A stretch of DNA of 64,000 nt, taken from Cannabis sativa (lineage: Eukaryota > Streptophyta > Magnoliopsida > Rosales > Cannabaceae). The translations under genes and the position numbers were made by a program. This document shows, one piece after another, positions 22,292 through 35,249 of this stretch. The stretch is from NCBI RefSeq assembly GCF_029168945.1, contig NC_083602.1, positions 88,918,027 through 88,982,026 on the forward strand. Direction: 5' to 3'. The number at the start of each line of letters is the position of its first letter. Positions within the stretch are counted from its first letter, which is position 1. The notes under the pieces were generated by a model, which had not been told where the DNA came from, ran no database searches, and saw nothing but the letters and a program-made list of their open reading frames with translations.

Positions 22292-25200
22292 CTACATCCC
22301 AAATGTTCTGTTGTATAGATCACCTGAACTGGGCATACGAAACTTGGAATCCTCATAACCACCAGCATAGAACTTATTAAATCCCAGTCTTTCATTACGA
22401 AGAAGCTCTGCCATGCCCAAAGTATTTCCGCCTTGAACCTCACTCCACCCATCCCAGTGACCATTTGACATAAGTCCATTTCTGGATTGTTGGAGAGACA
22501 TCTGTGCATATGGGGATACATTGTTCACTTGTGATTGCTCAACAAGCCTAGAAGATAATCCATAAGAATCACTAAGATGAGAAAAATTATCTCCCATGTC
22601 AGGAAATCTAAGGTTCTGCTGTTGGGAGAGGGATCTTGACATCAGAAGCTGAAGTCTTGCATCATTTTCAAAAGAGCCTAATTGTGAAGAGAAGTTTGAT
22701 CTCATTTCCATGCCTGGGTTGTTCAGTCCACCTTGAGGTCTTCCTTTACCAACTGCCAATATAGCAGGATCTATAAACTCGATGTCAGCATTGCTACCAA
22801 TATTTCCAGACGCCTGTTGTTGATATCCATTTCTCAACATTGATGAAGTATCAAGCAAGCGATTCCCTGAGAATTTAAAAAATAATAATAAGTTGATCTG
22901 AAAGATATTTTAGATATTAAAACATATCATGTCTTAAAACGCACCAGAAAAGGTATCATAAGATTGCTCCATCCTGTCATGAGATCCAAAGCCTGGGGGA
23001 GGTGCCCTGCTAGGAACAGAAAAGCCAGGTGGGGCTGATATCTGGGCCCTTGAAGCTGCTGCAGACATTTGAGCAACCACTTAGATTAGCAAATAATCTA
23101 GTAGCAAAACTGGTTCACCAAGTAAATAAAGTTCTTCTGATTGCAAAATAACCCGTACGTGGCAAAAACAAGCAACTCATCAACGCACAGAAAGATTTTC
23201 TTTTGTTTTGTCAGACCAAATTACATTAAGTTTAGTTTCATTGAAGGGAAGATATTTTCTAACAGAAAAATAACTTGTTTTAAGTGTGTTTTCCATAAAT
23301 TACTAAATATTATCTACTAGTTATGCACATTTTTCAGAATCATAATAGTAACAGGTAAACAAATTACTGTAAAAGTTAGGCTTCAAAATAAAATTCCAGT
23401 AAAATGAAAAGTTTTAGAGTCCATCCAATACGAACCAGGCTTATTGGAAAAGAAAACTGAATGATTGCCGCTGGCATGATTCTCAGATTCATCAAAACTA
23501 CCGGAGGAGAAACCATTACCAAAGCCAAGCTTATCGAAGTGTGTATCTCTGTTGTCAGAAAAGTCGCGACTAAAAGCATGGTTAGAAACCTGCCCAAGGA
23601 AACTATGTGATGGCTGTACATCAAAAACAGGATTTATAGATTCCTCTTGTCTTGCGAAAGAGAATCTGGATTGATTGTGTGTTGGTGCCTTCCAAGAACT
23701 CGATAATCTGTGAGATCCAGACTGTTTATCATCATCTCCCAATAATTTAGCCAAATTCTGAGGTGATGCTAATGATTCGTCCCAAGTATCAAAGTCCAGT
23801 GATAATATATTTGAAATTATGCTACTCTCCCCTCTATCTACAGCACAATTAACATCAGTATTAGCTGCATCACCAAGGAATCTTCCAATGTGCTTCCCAT
23901 TATCCTCATTCGAATGCAAAAAGGAATGTTCTGATATGTTCTCAGATCCAATGTAGCTATTTGGTAAGTTATTAGGGTACCCATTAGATGTTAATGGAGT
24001 TGTAGATGCAGATAGAAATGCACTATCTCTAAGTTTGTTATCCACAAATAGACGATCTGTATTTGAATTAGCTGCAGCATAGGCCTCATGTTGAAAAGGA
24101 GAGCAAGCATGATTTGATGTATGGAATGAATTGGTAGAATTTGGTAAATAATTTGAACGACTCACAACTTCCGGATCCTTAAGTCGTTGATTATCAAAAG
24201 ATATTATGTCCTCTTCTAACTCAGAAGATGTACTCGGCATTGCTTGTGTTTGTGAAACTGCTAACCAGTCAGGTTGATCTCTAACATAAACCTCATTATC
24301 TGTAGTTCCTGCTTTTTGAGAGAATGTAGAAGTTTCTCTAAACTGCTCACTGTAATACGGTGACAACCCTTGATTCACAGAAGATTTAATTAGGGAGTGA
24401 TCCAAAAATGAACTACTAGATGTTTTACCAGAATCTTCATCTATGACATTTGCATCAATGCACAATGAAGAAATTTCAGAGCATAAATTCTGGACCTGGC
24501 CTTCCGAGGTGAGATGTTCACTTTCATTACCAGAAGTAGAGGACTGCCCATCCTGGTCAATGGTATTTGAATTATTAGCAAGCATATCAATGCCTCTATC
24601 ATTATCTCTTGATACCGGTGAAGAAGAGAACTGATTGCTCATGTTTTCAGAAGAAGAATCATCAGGTTTTTCAAGCACATTGCTCTGATAATCCAAACTA
24701 TTATGCTGTTTCATGGGCTTCAATGTTTCTGTTTCAGCGATATTGTCAGACGGTTGTCTCTTCCCTCCATCAACATGCATTACAGAAGTCTGAGTACCAC
24801 CTGCAACCGCTGATGAAAATGGCAGTTTATTACTTACTGTGTCAAGTTTCTGTTTGGAAGGTCCATTTGTACATGTTAAATTTCCAGCTAGTGGTTGGCA
24901 ATTTGAACCACGCATTCCCCTGCAATGTTTAGATAAATAATAAGATCTTCTAATCATAAATTAAAGCATAGCAAACCACCAAGAAATCACATACCATGCA
25001 GCTGCAGCTGGAAGCGCAATAGATTTACCAGAGCTTCCGTTTGGAGGAGACCCTTTACCAGTGTTTACAGTATTCTGTATAAATGAAAACAAAAATCAGG
25101 AAACAACATTAACATTATACATCAACAGCATTAAGGTAACATCAACCCTCAAACAAGAGCTTCCAATCTCCTTCATTAACACATCTAATTTAAATCCATG

Positions 25201-28200
25201 AAAAAGCCATGGTTCAAAAACTGGCACAAGAACTGCACAGGCACAAGTCTTCAGCAGTTGGCTAGAGCCAATCACATATAGCACGCTTCACTTATCTAGA
25301 AATCTGGTCCTACTATAGCCACACATCTAATAAAATACCCTAAACATGCAGTCTAAATTGCTCTCTTTATGCAAGATTACAATAGCAACTTGCAAAAGTG
25401 AATTAAATACATTTCACACCAACAGAGAATAGTTAAAAGGAAAGACAACACCAGTGACTTACACTTGGAGCATTTTTCACTATAGGTTTTGCAGTAGAAG
25501 CAGAACTGTTGTCACAATAATCATCCATAGGCGGTGGTAAAACACTCCCTGAGCGCCGTTGCACATTGTTTGAAGCACCAGTGATTTGTTGGACCCTACT
25601 CCTTTAAAATCAGCAAGTTAACCAAGTATAAAGCAAAAAGATCATATATACAACTTACATTAGCAAAACGAAAGAATTTATTGACTCGCAAAAGACTCTT
25701 GTACAACTGAACTTATATTTAATGAATCTAAACTCTCAATACGAACACAGATTTATTAAATCTTACATAACTACATGGATGGATTTTTAAAAGAAAATGA
25801 AAACTCGAAATCTATATGCAGTAAAAGATTTTATCCAAGATTAATGCTCGTCAACAGTTCAATAACAATTAGTTTTTAGATATGACATTAGGACAGGAAC
25901 CACATATTAGCCCTTCAAAAATGATCTTTTATGCTTAGCACATTTCCCACCAACTATTAAAATCATAATCCATTCCACATGATAAGCATTACAATAGCAC
26001 CATAAGATCAGGTTTAAAGATTGCTAACATGGACTATAGGAGTTGTTAAACTCATATTGATCCTCCAGGCTAATTAATAGCACATTTTCCACCAACTATA
26101 AAAACTGATAAACATCTCAAAGCACTTCAAGTTCATGTTTATAGATTGCTAACTTGGGTTGTAATTGTTGACCAAAAGTGAATATCCATCCTATAAATGA
26201 AAGAAAAAATACACTACAGGGGTCATTCAGAAGTATGAGAACTGCATATCCATCCTAAAATGTCACTTCAGAGTATACCCTGCTCCCAAGCAAATGGTAT
26301 TATAGAAGCACTGAGGACACAAACTATCTGGCGAGCAATATGGTTCCAAATATACCTTGTGTACGCTGAAATTATTTCATCTTTTGTGAAACTATCCTCT
26401 TGAGAACCAACCTCGTGCAAATACAAACAATCAGGATTGGTGCATGGCTGAAAATAAAAAAAAGTCAATCAAACATCATCAACAGAGAAAATAATTAAGC
26501 AATATTGTATTTAAGAAAATAAAAAGTCATACCACATTTCTCAACCAAGCATGGCAGTACTTTGTGGTTCCAAAGCAAGCCCTAAAGCATAATATTAAAC
26601 AGAAATATATCAATACATACATTCTGATATAATGTCATTGTTATACTCTTTTTCTGCTGCTGATGACAATACAGCAAAAATGTACCTCAAAGATCTACCC
26701 TCCAGGACATAACCATGTACATTTTGAATACAACGAATGGCTTCATCTTCTTTTGAGTAAGTAATATATCTGACCACAAAAAATACGGTTAGAATGCTAT
26801 TGAACATGATAACTTACAACCAATTCTTCATGAGCCTCACCACTAAGCAAATGAACAGCTCAAAATACAAAATTGGTAAAGATATTCAAAAGTAGGTGAA
26901 ACCATGAAAGTCAAGGTATGACCTTACATAAACGTAGCACTAAAATGTAGAAGCAAAAATGAAGCTCAACATATACGTACTTGAAAAAAATTACACACAC
27001 TGTAATGTATAACTTACACACTACACGTATTGTTTTGATATTGTTGAATGACCCCAGCAGCCGTCCGAGACATTGATACTTTGAGAACCTTCCCATATTG
27101 ACCAAAATATTCTCTACGCTGAAGAAGCTGCAAGCATCGGCATAAAGATCAAAAATGTTAAGGAAATTGCACGGAAAGACGAGAGTAATACACTAAACAG
27201 ATTAGAGGGAATACTTCTTCATCTGCCAGATTAAGTGGCAAGCCAACTATGTAAACAAGGTTCCTTTGAATCACTCGTACACTGCTGAGCTGCTTCCGCC
27301 CTTCAGATGATTTAGCCTTTGCCTTCTGTGACTTCATCTTTCTCTCCATATGGACTTCAGACACCAATCTGCTGATAAAATTATATAGGACAGGGGAAAA
27401 AATAACAAACAGACAAACACACTCAAATCAAAATCAGTACGAAGAAATAGTTTCTTTCCCATTGTGACAAATCGTGTTCACTAAATAAATACCTTTCACA
27501 TTTTGAAGCCATCCCTACTATCTTTTCCTTGTCATAAGGAACACGACATGCAGGGCAACGCCCCTCAGACTCATCCTTTTCAGCCATGTCCATTATGTGA
27601 TGCCAACACCAAACACATATCTGCAATACAGTAAAAAAAATTAGAACTGCACTCGGGCTGAGAAACGAGGTAAACCTAAGGACCAATTTGGGGAAAAGGA
27701 GATTCTTGCAGAGTTAAATTCAGAGTTCAGCTGTGGCTTTAGCCCAGATTGTTCAATAATACGTTGGTTTTTGTTTTCTTTGGTCTCACAGTCTCACCAA
27801 ACACCTACTGGCCAACAAATTGCTTGAAAAGAAAGTGCTTTGTCTCGTTAAAAAAGCTTAAGCTAAATAATCTGGCTCTGTGTGTCTAACAGAGATTCAA
27901 CTTTCTCTTGCAGAAAAGCAAATTGACATATATCTCAAGCTTCAATATTTAATGGAACCACGCAAGCAGTTGATTATATAGAGGAAGAGGATATCTGGCA
28001 CATCGAAGGAGAATTAACCAGACTCCATCTTCGATTTAAAACAGGAGGTGACAAACAGCTCAAACAAATTTCCACAAATCCACCAATGAACATATGAATT
28101 TGAACAAATGGAATTAAAAATTGCTCATATAGAAGAGGGCAAACCAAATTATAAGATGAGAAACACACCTCATAGCCACATTTGCAAGGCTTCAACTGTT

Positions 28201-28261
28201 GATCCGTCAAATCCATCTCCTCAGCACAAAGAGGACAAGTCCTTTCTCCTTCGTCGCTCAT
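22292..28261 (-). CDS. NOT4: NOT4/CNOT4-like RING-RRM-CCCH protein
   Basis: Twelve coding exons on the - strand keep frame: 28261-28169, 27620-27493, 27368-27215, 27127-27018, 26769-26686, 26581-26533, 26447-26356, 25601-25463, 25074-24995, 24919-23436, 23058-22945 and 22866-22292. They give 1033 residues. A C4C4 RING sits at residues 9-56 (CPLC, CKCG, CVWCW, CPAC). A lysine-rich linker follows, then an RRM at about 109-190 (LVYIVGL at 111-117) and a CCCH finger (C199, C208, C213, H217). The long Ser/Asn-rich remainder is mostly in one 1484-bp exon and looks disordered. NOT4 proteins are E3 ubiquitin ligases linked to the CCR4-NOT deadenylase complex and translation quality control. Plant members have this long C-terminal tail. 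The start is fixed by MSDEGERTCPLC preceding the RING. Confidence 0.92.
25937..26160. repeat. Duplicated segment in a NOT4-like intron
   Basis: AGCACATTTCCCACCAACTA at 25937 and AGCACATTTTCCACCAACTA at about 26081 start two related stretches. Both end in AGATTGCTAAC followed by ATGG or TTGG. The copies are about 145 bp apart and diverged. Confidence 0.6.
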
Positions 28262-29230
28262 GATTGCCTAAAGTCAGCAGCAATGTAGATCCACAAAAAC
28301 GTTAAAATATAATGAGGTGTACAATGTCTTCGTCTAACCATAGAAAAAAAAATAAAGAAAATTTAGTAGTCCAAAGCGACCAGAATGCGTCGAAGTTTCA
28401 AAGATGCAACTAAAGGTAAACGGCTAATGCTCAATGCCCACTTTTTTTTCCTCATTCTTCTTAAACTAACTTACAGTAGAGAAGATGCGATGCCAAAAGA
28501 CAAGAGTACATGTCATTCAAACATGCAATTAAGTATTAAATGTAGCTAAGCACTGCACAATTACTGCATATACAAAAACACTAAAATAAAAATCCAAAAT
28601 CTCAAAACCCTACAAAAATCCCAATCAAAATGAAATGCTAATATTTAGAAATGAAATGCTAATACGAAGAAATGAAACCCTAAAATCCAAAATCATTAAC
28701 AAACACTATTCCATAGCAAAACCAAAGCAAAATACAGAAATCGTTAATCCAAAAAATCCATCATCAACACCAAAATCAAAAAATAACCAATCGAATACAA
28801 AATTGACAAAAATAATCACATAATTAAATAATAAAATAAAATCGTCAACATGCAAAAAAAAAACTAAAATCGAGATAAATCTAGAGATACAACAACAAAA
28901 CAAAATTCAAAAATTGCAAAACATCAATCAACAAAAAAACATTTCCGAAAAAATTTATTTTTTTCCCAAAGAGAAATATAGATTGGGGATCTGAAAAACC
29001 AAAAAAGTAATCGATCCAAAAAAAAAACAAAAAACAAATTAGGGTTTGAGATTAAACAAATCATGAATCTACTTACAGTTAGGTGTGTGGATCGAGAAAA
29101 AAAGAAAGAGGATTAAGATGAAGCCGAAGTCGAAGACGAATCTCCTTCAGAGGATGAGATTGTGTGAGAAGCGCACGATAAAAAAAGGGCACAGAAGAGA
29201 GAGAGAACCACAATAAGAGGTGAGAGAAGG
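28262..29230 (-). promoter_or_regulatory. 5'UTR with leader intron, and promoter side, of the NOT4-like gene
   Basis: Read on the - strand, a leader exon ends at 29077 with donor GTAAGTAG. An 809-bp intron (29076-28268) ends in TTAG six bases before the ATG. The leader and upstream DNA up to about 29240 are CT-rich on the gene strand, typical of plant TATA-less promoters. Leader introns often raise expression. Confidence 0.6.
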
Positions 29231-29459
29231 AGAGAGATGAGAGAGAAGTCTCTTGTTTGGATGAGCTCTTTTGGCTGCTGCTGGTTTTTACTCCTGCGTC
29301 GCTGTCAATTAAATATTATCTCTTTTTCTCTTTATGCCCTTATATTTTCATTTATTTACCAATTTACCCTTTCTGCCTTCTCTTCTTTCAGCTCTGTCTC
29401 TTCCTTTGTTTGTCGAGACTGTGAGCTAAGCTTAAATAAATCCATAATATTGTATTAAT

Positions 29460-30620
29460 TAATAATAAATTATTTTTATTACACTTTTTATTTTCATTTT
29501 AATTAATTTTCTTTTTTTTTTTTTTGGGATTTTAAGGTGGTTTTGTTAGGTGAGTGACATATATTTGATTTTTTCTATCAAAAAAAAAGATTTTTTTTTT
29601 TTTTTACGTGAAAGACATATTTGATTGGTCCTAGAATCATGTTAGATTTTGGGTAATCCTAATGGAATAATCTTGATTTTCAACATATTATGTAATTACT
29701 AATTACCATTATTTATATAAATAAAATTACTATTTTACCCTTATTTTATACTCTTACTTATAATTAATCTTATATTATAATTGTAATAGAAAAATCACCA
29801 TTTACTTTAATTTTGAATGTATTATCACTAATTACCATTATTTAATAAATAAAATTATTATTTTGTCCATATTTTATACTTACTTATTGTTGATCTTAGA
29901 TCATATTAGATTGAACATAATCGTAATAGAATCACTATTTAGTTTGATTTTCAACATATTACCTATGTAATCACTAATTACTATTATTTATATAATTTAA
30001 AATATGGATATTTTTATCAATACACCACTCATTTTCACTATCATTCAAAAAAATAAAGTAGAATTCTATTTGCACCCATAAAATGATAAAAAAATACACT
30101 TTATTATTAAAAAAAAATATAAACTTAAATAATTTTTAAGTACTCAAAAAAAAATTAAATTTTTTTTCCTTACATTATTTAATATTAATTTCAACACTTA
30201 TTTTAATTTTATTTTCATAATTTTTTCTAACTCATGTATATATTTTTTTAATTTTTTTAAGAAAATTTCATATAATTTTTTTTTTAATTTTTTTTATAAT
30301 ATTTAAAATATAATTTTTTTTATTTGATATGTATATTTTTTAAGAATGTAAATTGAGAAAAAAAAGTTAAAAAACTTAATATAATTACATATATAAATTT
30401 TACATAAAATAAAAATTATTAAAATAGGATGTCTTTAAAATTTTTTGGTATAAATAAAATTTCTCAAAAATAAATCAAACATCATATAATATTCTTCTCT
30501 TTACCATTATTATTACTATAACTATTCCATTTAACCAAATGTCATTTTATATAGTTGAGATCCAAATAAAAAAAAAAAGAGCTACGTTGTAAGAAATGTT
30601 TTTTACTACAATTTTTTTTT
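29460..30620. other. AT-rich intergenic DNA containing a 2.5-copy repeat
   Basis: No gene. Units of about 140 bp beginning TTGATTTTCAACATATTA repeat at about 29670, 29808 and 29947. Each contains CACTAATTACCATTATTTA-like and TTTTATACT-like blocks; the third copy is cut short. The remainder is A/T homopolymer-rich. Confidence 0.6.
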
Positions 30621-30621
30621 G

Positions 30622-31017
30622 GCTAATTAGTAATTTTTCTCCCTGAACTTTGACATGTACCAAATCATGCCCTTTGAATTTTTTTTCCGTTAAAAATTCC
30701 TCTCAAACTATTGAGATTGTTAAATTTAAGGACTTTTGTCTAATTTCATTCAATTTTACTATTTCAGTGATTGTTTATGTATTAAAACCATGCTCCCTAG
30801 ACTTTGATATCTACCAAATCATGTCCCTCAAACTTTGATATGTATTAAATCATGCCCCTAAATTTTCATCCATATTAGAATTTTTTTACTAAAATTAGAC
30901 AAAAGTCTTTAAATCTAACAATCTCAATAGTTCAGGGAGAATTTTTAAAGACAAAAAAAGTTCAGGGGTTATTATTTGGTACATGTCAAAGTTCGGATAG
31001 AAAAATTACTAATTAAC
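30622..31017. mobile_element. Long-TIR MITE (GTTAATTAGTAATTTTTC type)
   Basis: The left end GCTAATTAGTAATTTTTC, then GAACTTTGACATGTACCAAA, is matched in inverse by the right end, where TTTGGTACATGTCAAAGTTC precedes GAAAAATTACTAATTAAC. The inverted repeat is over 50 bp. Inside, CTTTGATATGTATTAAATCATG repeats the same motif. No coding content. Confidence 0.8.
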
Positions 31018-31532
31018 TATTTTTTTTTTCTTTTTTGACAAATTTCTTACTACAAAATTTGATGGAATAAGAAATAGGGGACTAGTTTGTGTGTCATTTT
31101 GAAGTCATATTTTATTGCGTGATCAAATTAAATTGGTTAGGTTAAAATGATGCTAAAATAGTAGTATTAGTTTTTTTTTATTTTTGTGTAAATATAAAAA
31201 TAGGAATCACTTTTTTTGTAAATTAATGTTGATTTGGTACTTATATTGGCCAAAGAAGCTACCGTGTGTGTTGTTCTAGTTCTTAAGTCGTAAGAATAAA
31301 GTAATAATGGAAAAAGAAGAGCAAAAATTATTAATTTAAATATATATTTATTTAATATAAAAAAAAAAAGGCCATTTTTTTCACTTACTTGTCGAATAGG
31401 TTGGAGTAGGAGGGCATGTCACTTTAGTGTGTAATTTTTGTACTTTTTTTTGAAGAAGGAAACGCATGATATGATGATAAGTATTTATGTATATAGTACA
31501 ATAACAATAAACATCAAATACATACTTCATTT

Positions 31533-32276
31533 GGGAAATTTGATTTTCTATACTTAGAAAATCAAAAAAAAATTTCCCTAAACCAAAAATTTAAAAACTA
31601 AAAAAACTATTCCTTTTTTTTTCAAAACCCCAAAAATACCCCCCTCACAATATTCTCTCTCTCTGCATCATCTCTCTCTCCCTCTATCTCACCCCAACCG
31701 CCCACCCTCACCCGAACCACCCTCACCCACCCACGTCAACCCCAACGCCGATCACCACCCTCACCCCCGTCGACCACGACCCCAACCCCTCCGACCCCAA
31801 CCCCAACCCGAAAGAGCAACCCCAGTCCGACCCCAACCCGTCCGACCCTCTGAAACTTTTTTTTTTTCCTGCGATTTGAGAGAGGGAAGAAGACAGAGGT
31901 CCGATGGTCGGACCTTGGGGTCCGACCGCCTTTAAATTTTTTTTTTTTTTTTTCTGCGATTTGAGAGAGAGAGGAAGAAAGAGGTCCGACTGTCTGTGAA
32001 ATTTTTTTTTTTTCCTGCGATTTGAGAGAGAGAGGGGAAGAGAGAGGTCCGATGGTCGGACCTTGGGGTCCGATGGGTCCGATTGGTCGGACCCCATGGT
32101 CCGACCATCGGACCTGGGGTGTGGGATTCTTGGGACCGGCCGAGACAGAGAGAGAGAGAGATGTTTGGGGGTATTTTTGGGGTTTTGAAAAAAAAGGTAT
32201 AGTTTTTTTAGGGTTTAAATTATTAGTTTAGAAATCAAATTTTTTGATTTTCTAAGTATAGAAAATCAAATTTCCC
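31533..32276. mobile_element. 744-bp TIR element with 8-bp target duplication
   Basis: The first 36 bp (GGGAAATTTGATTTTCTATA, then CTTAGAAAATC) are perfectly inverted at the right end. Weaker inverse similarity continues for about 60 bp more. The direct 8-mer CTTCATTT flanks it at 31525-31532 and 32277-32284, pointing to a hAT-like or related cut-and-paste element. The interior has C-rich CCCCAACCC-type sequence, three TGCGATTTGAGAGAG units at 31869, 31956 and 32017, and GGTCCGA repeats. There is no transposase. Confidence 0.8.
31860..32118. repeat. GGTCCGATGGTCGGACC repeats within the TIR element
   Basis: Short palindromic motifs GGTCCGATGGTCGGACC, GGTCCGATTGGTCGGACC-like and GGTCCGACCATCGGACC occur here. 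They share their core with the array at 985-1620, where poly(A) spacers are also present. Confidence 0.75.
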
Positions 32277-32284
32277 CTTCATTT

Positions 32285-32698
32285 TTAATGACTAATAATA
32301 ATATGTATGATATAGGTACACAACCATGTTCTAACAAGTCCTCATTAAAAAAATGAAAAGGAATTTTCAACAAGTAAAAATGTGTGTAGTTTTGTCAACA
32401 TTTGATTGGTGAAGTGGGGTGCATGTTTTGTTATGTTGTTTATACGATATAATATTTAGATTAAATAATTGTGTGACAAGTAATTTTGTCAAATAATTTA
32501 TATAATAAGAAGTTACATAGTTAGAGTATAAATTATAGAAAAGAGTTGCAAATTCTTAATTAGTAAATTGAGTTACTAGTTGTATCTAAGTGTGATTAAA
32601 TGGTAGTCATAGAATATAGTTGTTGGGAACTTATTTCTATCGTGTATAGGGTGTATAAATGATAAAAACTAATGTTGAAAGTATTGAACTGTTTAGAG
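32285..32698. other. Intergenic DNA, no gene seen
   Basis: AT-rich sequence between two DNA transposons. Nothing recognisable was found. Confidence 0.5.
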
Positions 32699-33354
32699 TA
32701 GGAGTGGGCAACATCCAATACAATCCAATTGAACCGAACTGATCTAATTTAATCTAATTATAAAAAATTGGATATTAAATTACAATTATATTGGATTAGA
32801 TGCTAAAAATTGTATTCTAATTGGATTGGATCAGTTATTGGATGTCAATCTCAAAATCCAATTCAAACTCGATCTAATCTAAATACATTTATATATGTTA
32901 AAAAAATTATTTATATAATAAAATATATTAATTAAATTTTTATTATATTTTTTTTTGTATGTTAAATTCCTAACACTTTGTTGTTTTGTCTATTTATTTT
33001 CATGATATTTTGTATTATTTTATTACTTAGAAATGTTGTTATTTTAATTATTTGAAATTTGTTTAGTTTCATTACACTTGTAACAATAATATGTTTATGA
33101 AGTATTAAACTTAAATAAAAGGTAAATATTTAATTTTTATATATATTTCTTCATATTTTTAAGTTAATATTAAAATTTAACTGTGTAAATGGATATCCAA
33201 TTAAAAAACCAATCCAATCCAATTAGTAATCGGATTGGATTGGATTTTGAGGTCTAATTGGATTAGATTAATGATAATTTTCTAAATCCAATTATTGATT
33301 GGATTGGATCAAATAAGGAGAAAAATGTTAAATTGGATCGGATGTTCACTCCTA
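32699..33354. mobile_element. hAT-type MITE with subterminal ATTGGATTGGAT repeats
   Basis: The ends TAGGAGTGGGCAACATCCAA and TTGGATCGGATGTTCACTCCTA are imperfect inverted repeats. Flanking octamers GTTTAGAG (32691-32698) and GTTTTGAG (33355-33362) differ at one position, fitting the 8-bp duplication of hAT elements. Many copies of ATCCAATCC or its complement lie near both ends, the usual subterminal binding-site layout. No transposase frame. Confidence 0.8.
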
Positions 33355-33362
33355 GTTTTGAG

Positions 33363-34370
33363 TTATATTGCTAAATACTGGAAAAAAAAATGGTAGGCTA
33401 CTAGTTACCAAAATTTTGAGATTTTACAACAAGCGACATGTCACCTGACCATTTTCCAACATGTAATTTTAACATTTTTTGAACGTTGTGCTCGGTTCCA
33501 ACAACTCCCATAACCCCTAAATCACTCATTTAAGTCCATAAACACTCAATTTAACAATGGTAACAACCAAGAGCTCTATGGTAGTCGTTCATGTTCAAAT
33601 GAGAATGAAAATTGTTGTTGAATACACTTAAAAAAATAAGAGGTGATTCATTCATGGTGGTCATTTATGTTCAAATGAGAGGTCATATAGTTCACTTGAA
33701 AAAATATTGTTGAATACGCTTTGTTGTGTTAAGAACCTTGAGAGGATATATGCTCATCCTTAAACACTAGATTAAACATATAAGGCTCAAAAATTCTTAA
33801 AAGCATTTCTAAAGTTTATCTAATGACATGTTTACTAATAACTATTGGGAATTAATAGTAATGTAGTCTTTTCTTACATTTGTTTACTTTATTAAAATTA
33901 AGAAAGAGATAACTTTATTAAATATGTGATAAAAGAAATAAAATCACTATATGCAATTGTATATATGTGTAAAGCTTTTCAGTTTCTGGTCGTGGGGTAT
34001 GACAAATTTTTATTTTCATTCTCGAGGTATATTGTGAATCTTATCTACATTATCGTCTTCATACTGTGTTATACATTTAATCTATGCATGAAAAAGATTT
34101 AAAAACTATCAAAATTTGAAAAAAATTATGAAAAACACATTCAGAGAGAGCTTAGAAGCCTGATTACCCACACTAATTAACTTCCTTTTCTTTTGTAGAT
34201 CTAAAGCTAATATAGAATTTAAGCTCAAAGAATTAATGGATAAAGGTATTTCGATCCTTTGTTCATAGTGCATATATGTTCGATTAAATTTGTATTTTAT
34301 ACATGATCATATATATTTTATATCATACATATAAATTTTTATCACGGATCTCCCAACACAAAATCATAGA
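33363..34370. other. Intergenic DNA, no gene seen
   Basis: It includes an imperfect duplication of TCATTTATGTTCAAATGAGA/TCGTTCATGTTCAAATGAGA near 33586-33680. No coding sequence or RNA gene was identified. Confidence 0.45.
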
Positions 34371-34379
34371 TTTTCCTAC

Positions 34380-35240
34380 AATAAATCAATGAATTACATC
34401 CCAAAAGAGCATGATGGGTAGTTTCCTCTTCCACTCACACAAAGGACATAATCCATCAGATAAGAGGCCATGTCGAGTCAGATTAACTTTTGTAGGAATC
34501 CAAGCACGAGGCAAAATCATGTTACAGAGAACAAGCCAATAGCCACTCTTGACAGAAAACCAACCTGAATTCTCAAAGTTCTAAATAATTTTGTCTGAAA
34601 CATCGTTTGTTGACCATAAAATAGAAAGAATAGCCACAACTTCAGTATCCAAAAAACTGGTATGAATTAGCTCTCTATTCCATCCTCTCGAATTGTCACG
34701 AAGCAAGGAGACCTTTATTAACCCATCAAGTCGATGAGGTGTTGATAAGAAGTCGGGCGACACTATAGGGATCCAACTGCCAATATAAATGGAAATATCC
34801 TTGACATTCTCAACACGCTAGAGTGCCCCCGAATCAAAGAGTTTCTTCCCCCCCAAAAAAAAAATCTTGCAAACATAAAAGCCACACTTGGACTTAGTGA
34901 TTTGGGAAAAAGGCCTCTGTCTAAAATACAACCCTTCAAGCACACAACCAGTCAAAGAATCAAGAATATTGCAGATGCGAGAAGATTGTTTTGCCAAAAA
35001 GGGCTTGATTAAACAGATGAAGATCCCGAAAGCCCATATATGCAAGCAAATCTTCTCCTAAGAACACCAGTGTATATTTCTTTTAACATTATTTATACTC
35101 CCACAAAAAACGAGCACGCATACGATTGACATTTTTGACAAAATCTTTTGGAAGCTTAAAAAAAATCATCATATAAGTTGAAATAGATTGAATAATTGCC
35201 TTGATGAGGATCTCATGACCTACAATAGAAAACAATTTCG
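34380..35240 (-). pseudogene. LINE reverse transcriptase/zf-RVT relic
   Basis: On the - strand, broken frames read in order like the end of a plant LINE ORF2. EILIKAIIQSISTYMM and KLPKDFVKNVNRMRARFLW come first, then GFRDLHLFNQAFLAKQ, and finally the zinc-binding tail PTKVNLTRHGL with CPLCE. Several stops and frame changes separate them. The EN and RT palm parts are absent. It differs from the neighbouring LINE at 36283-41417, so it is a separate, older insertion. Confidence 0.75.
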
Positions 35241-35249
35241 ATTATCACC

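Noticed and set aside
22258..22521. Separate small - strand gene near the end of the NOT4-like gene
   Set aside because: It is an alternative frame of the last NOT4-like exon, whose main frame continues to the stop at 22292.
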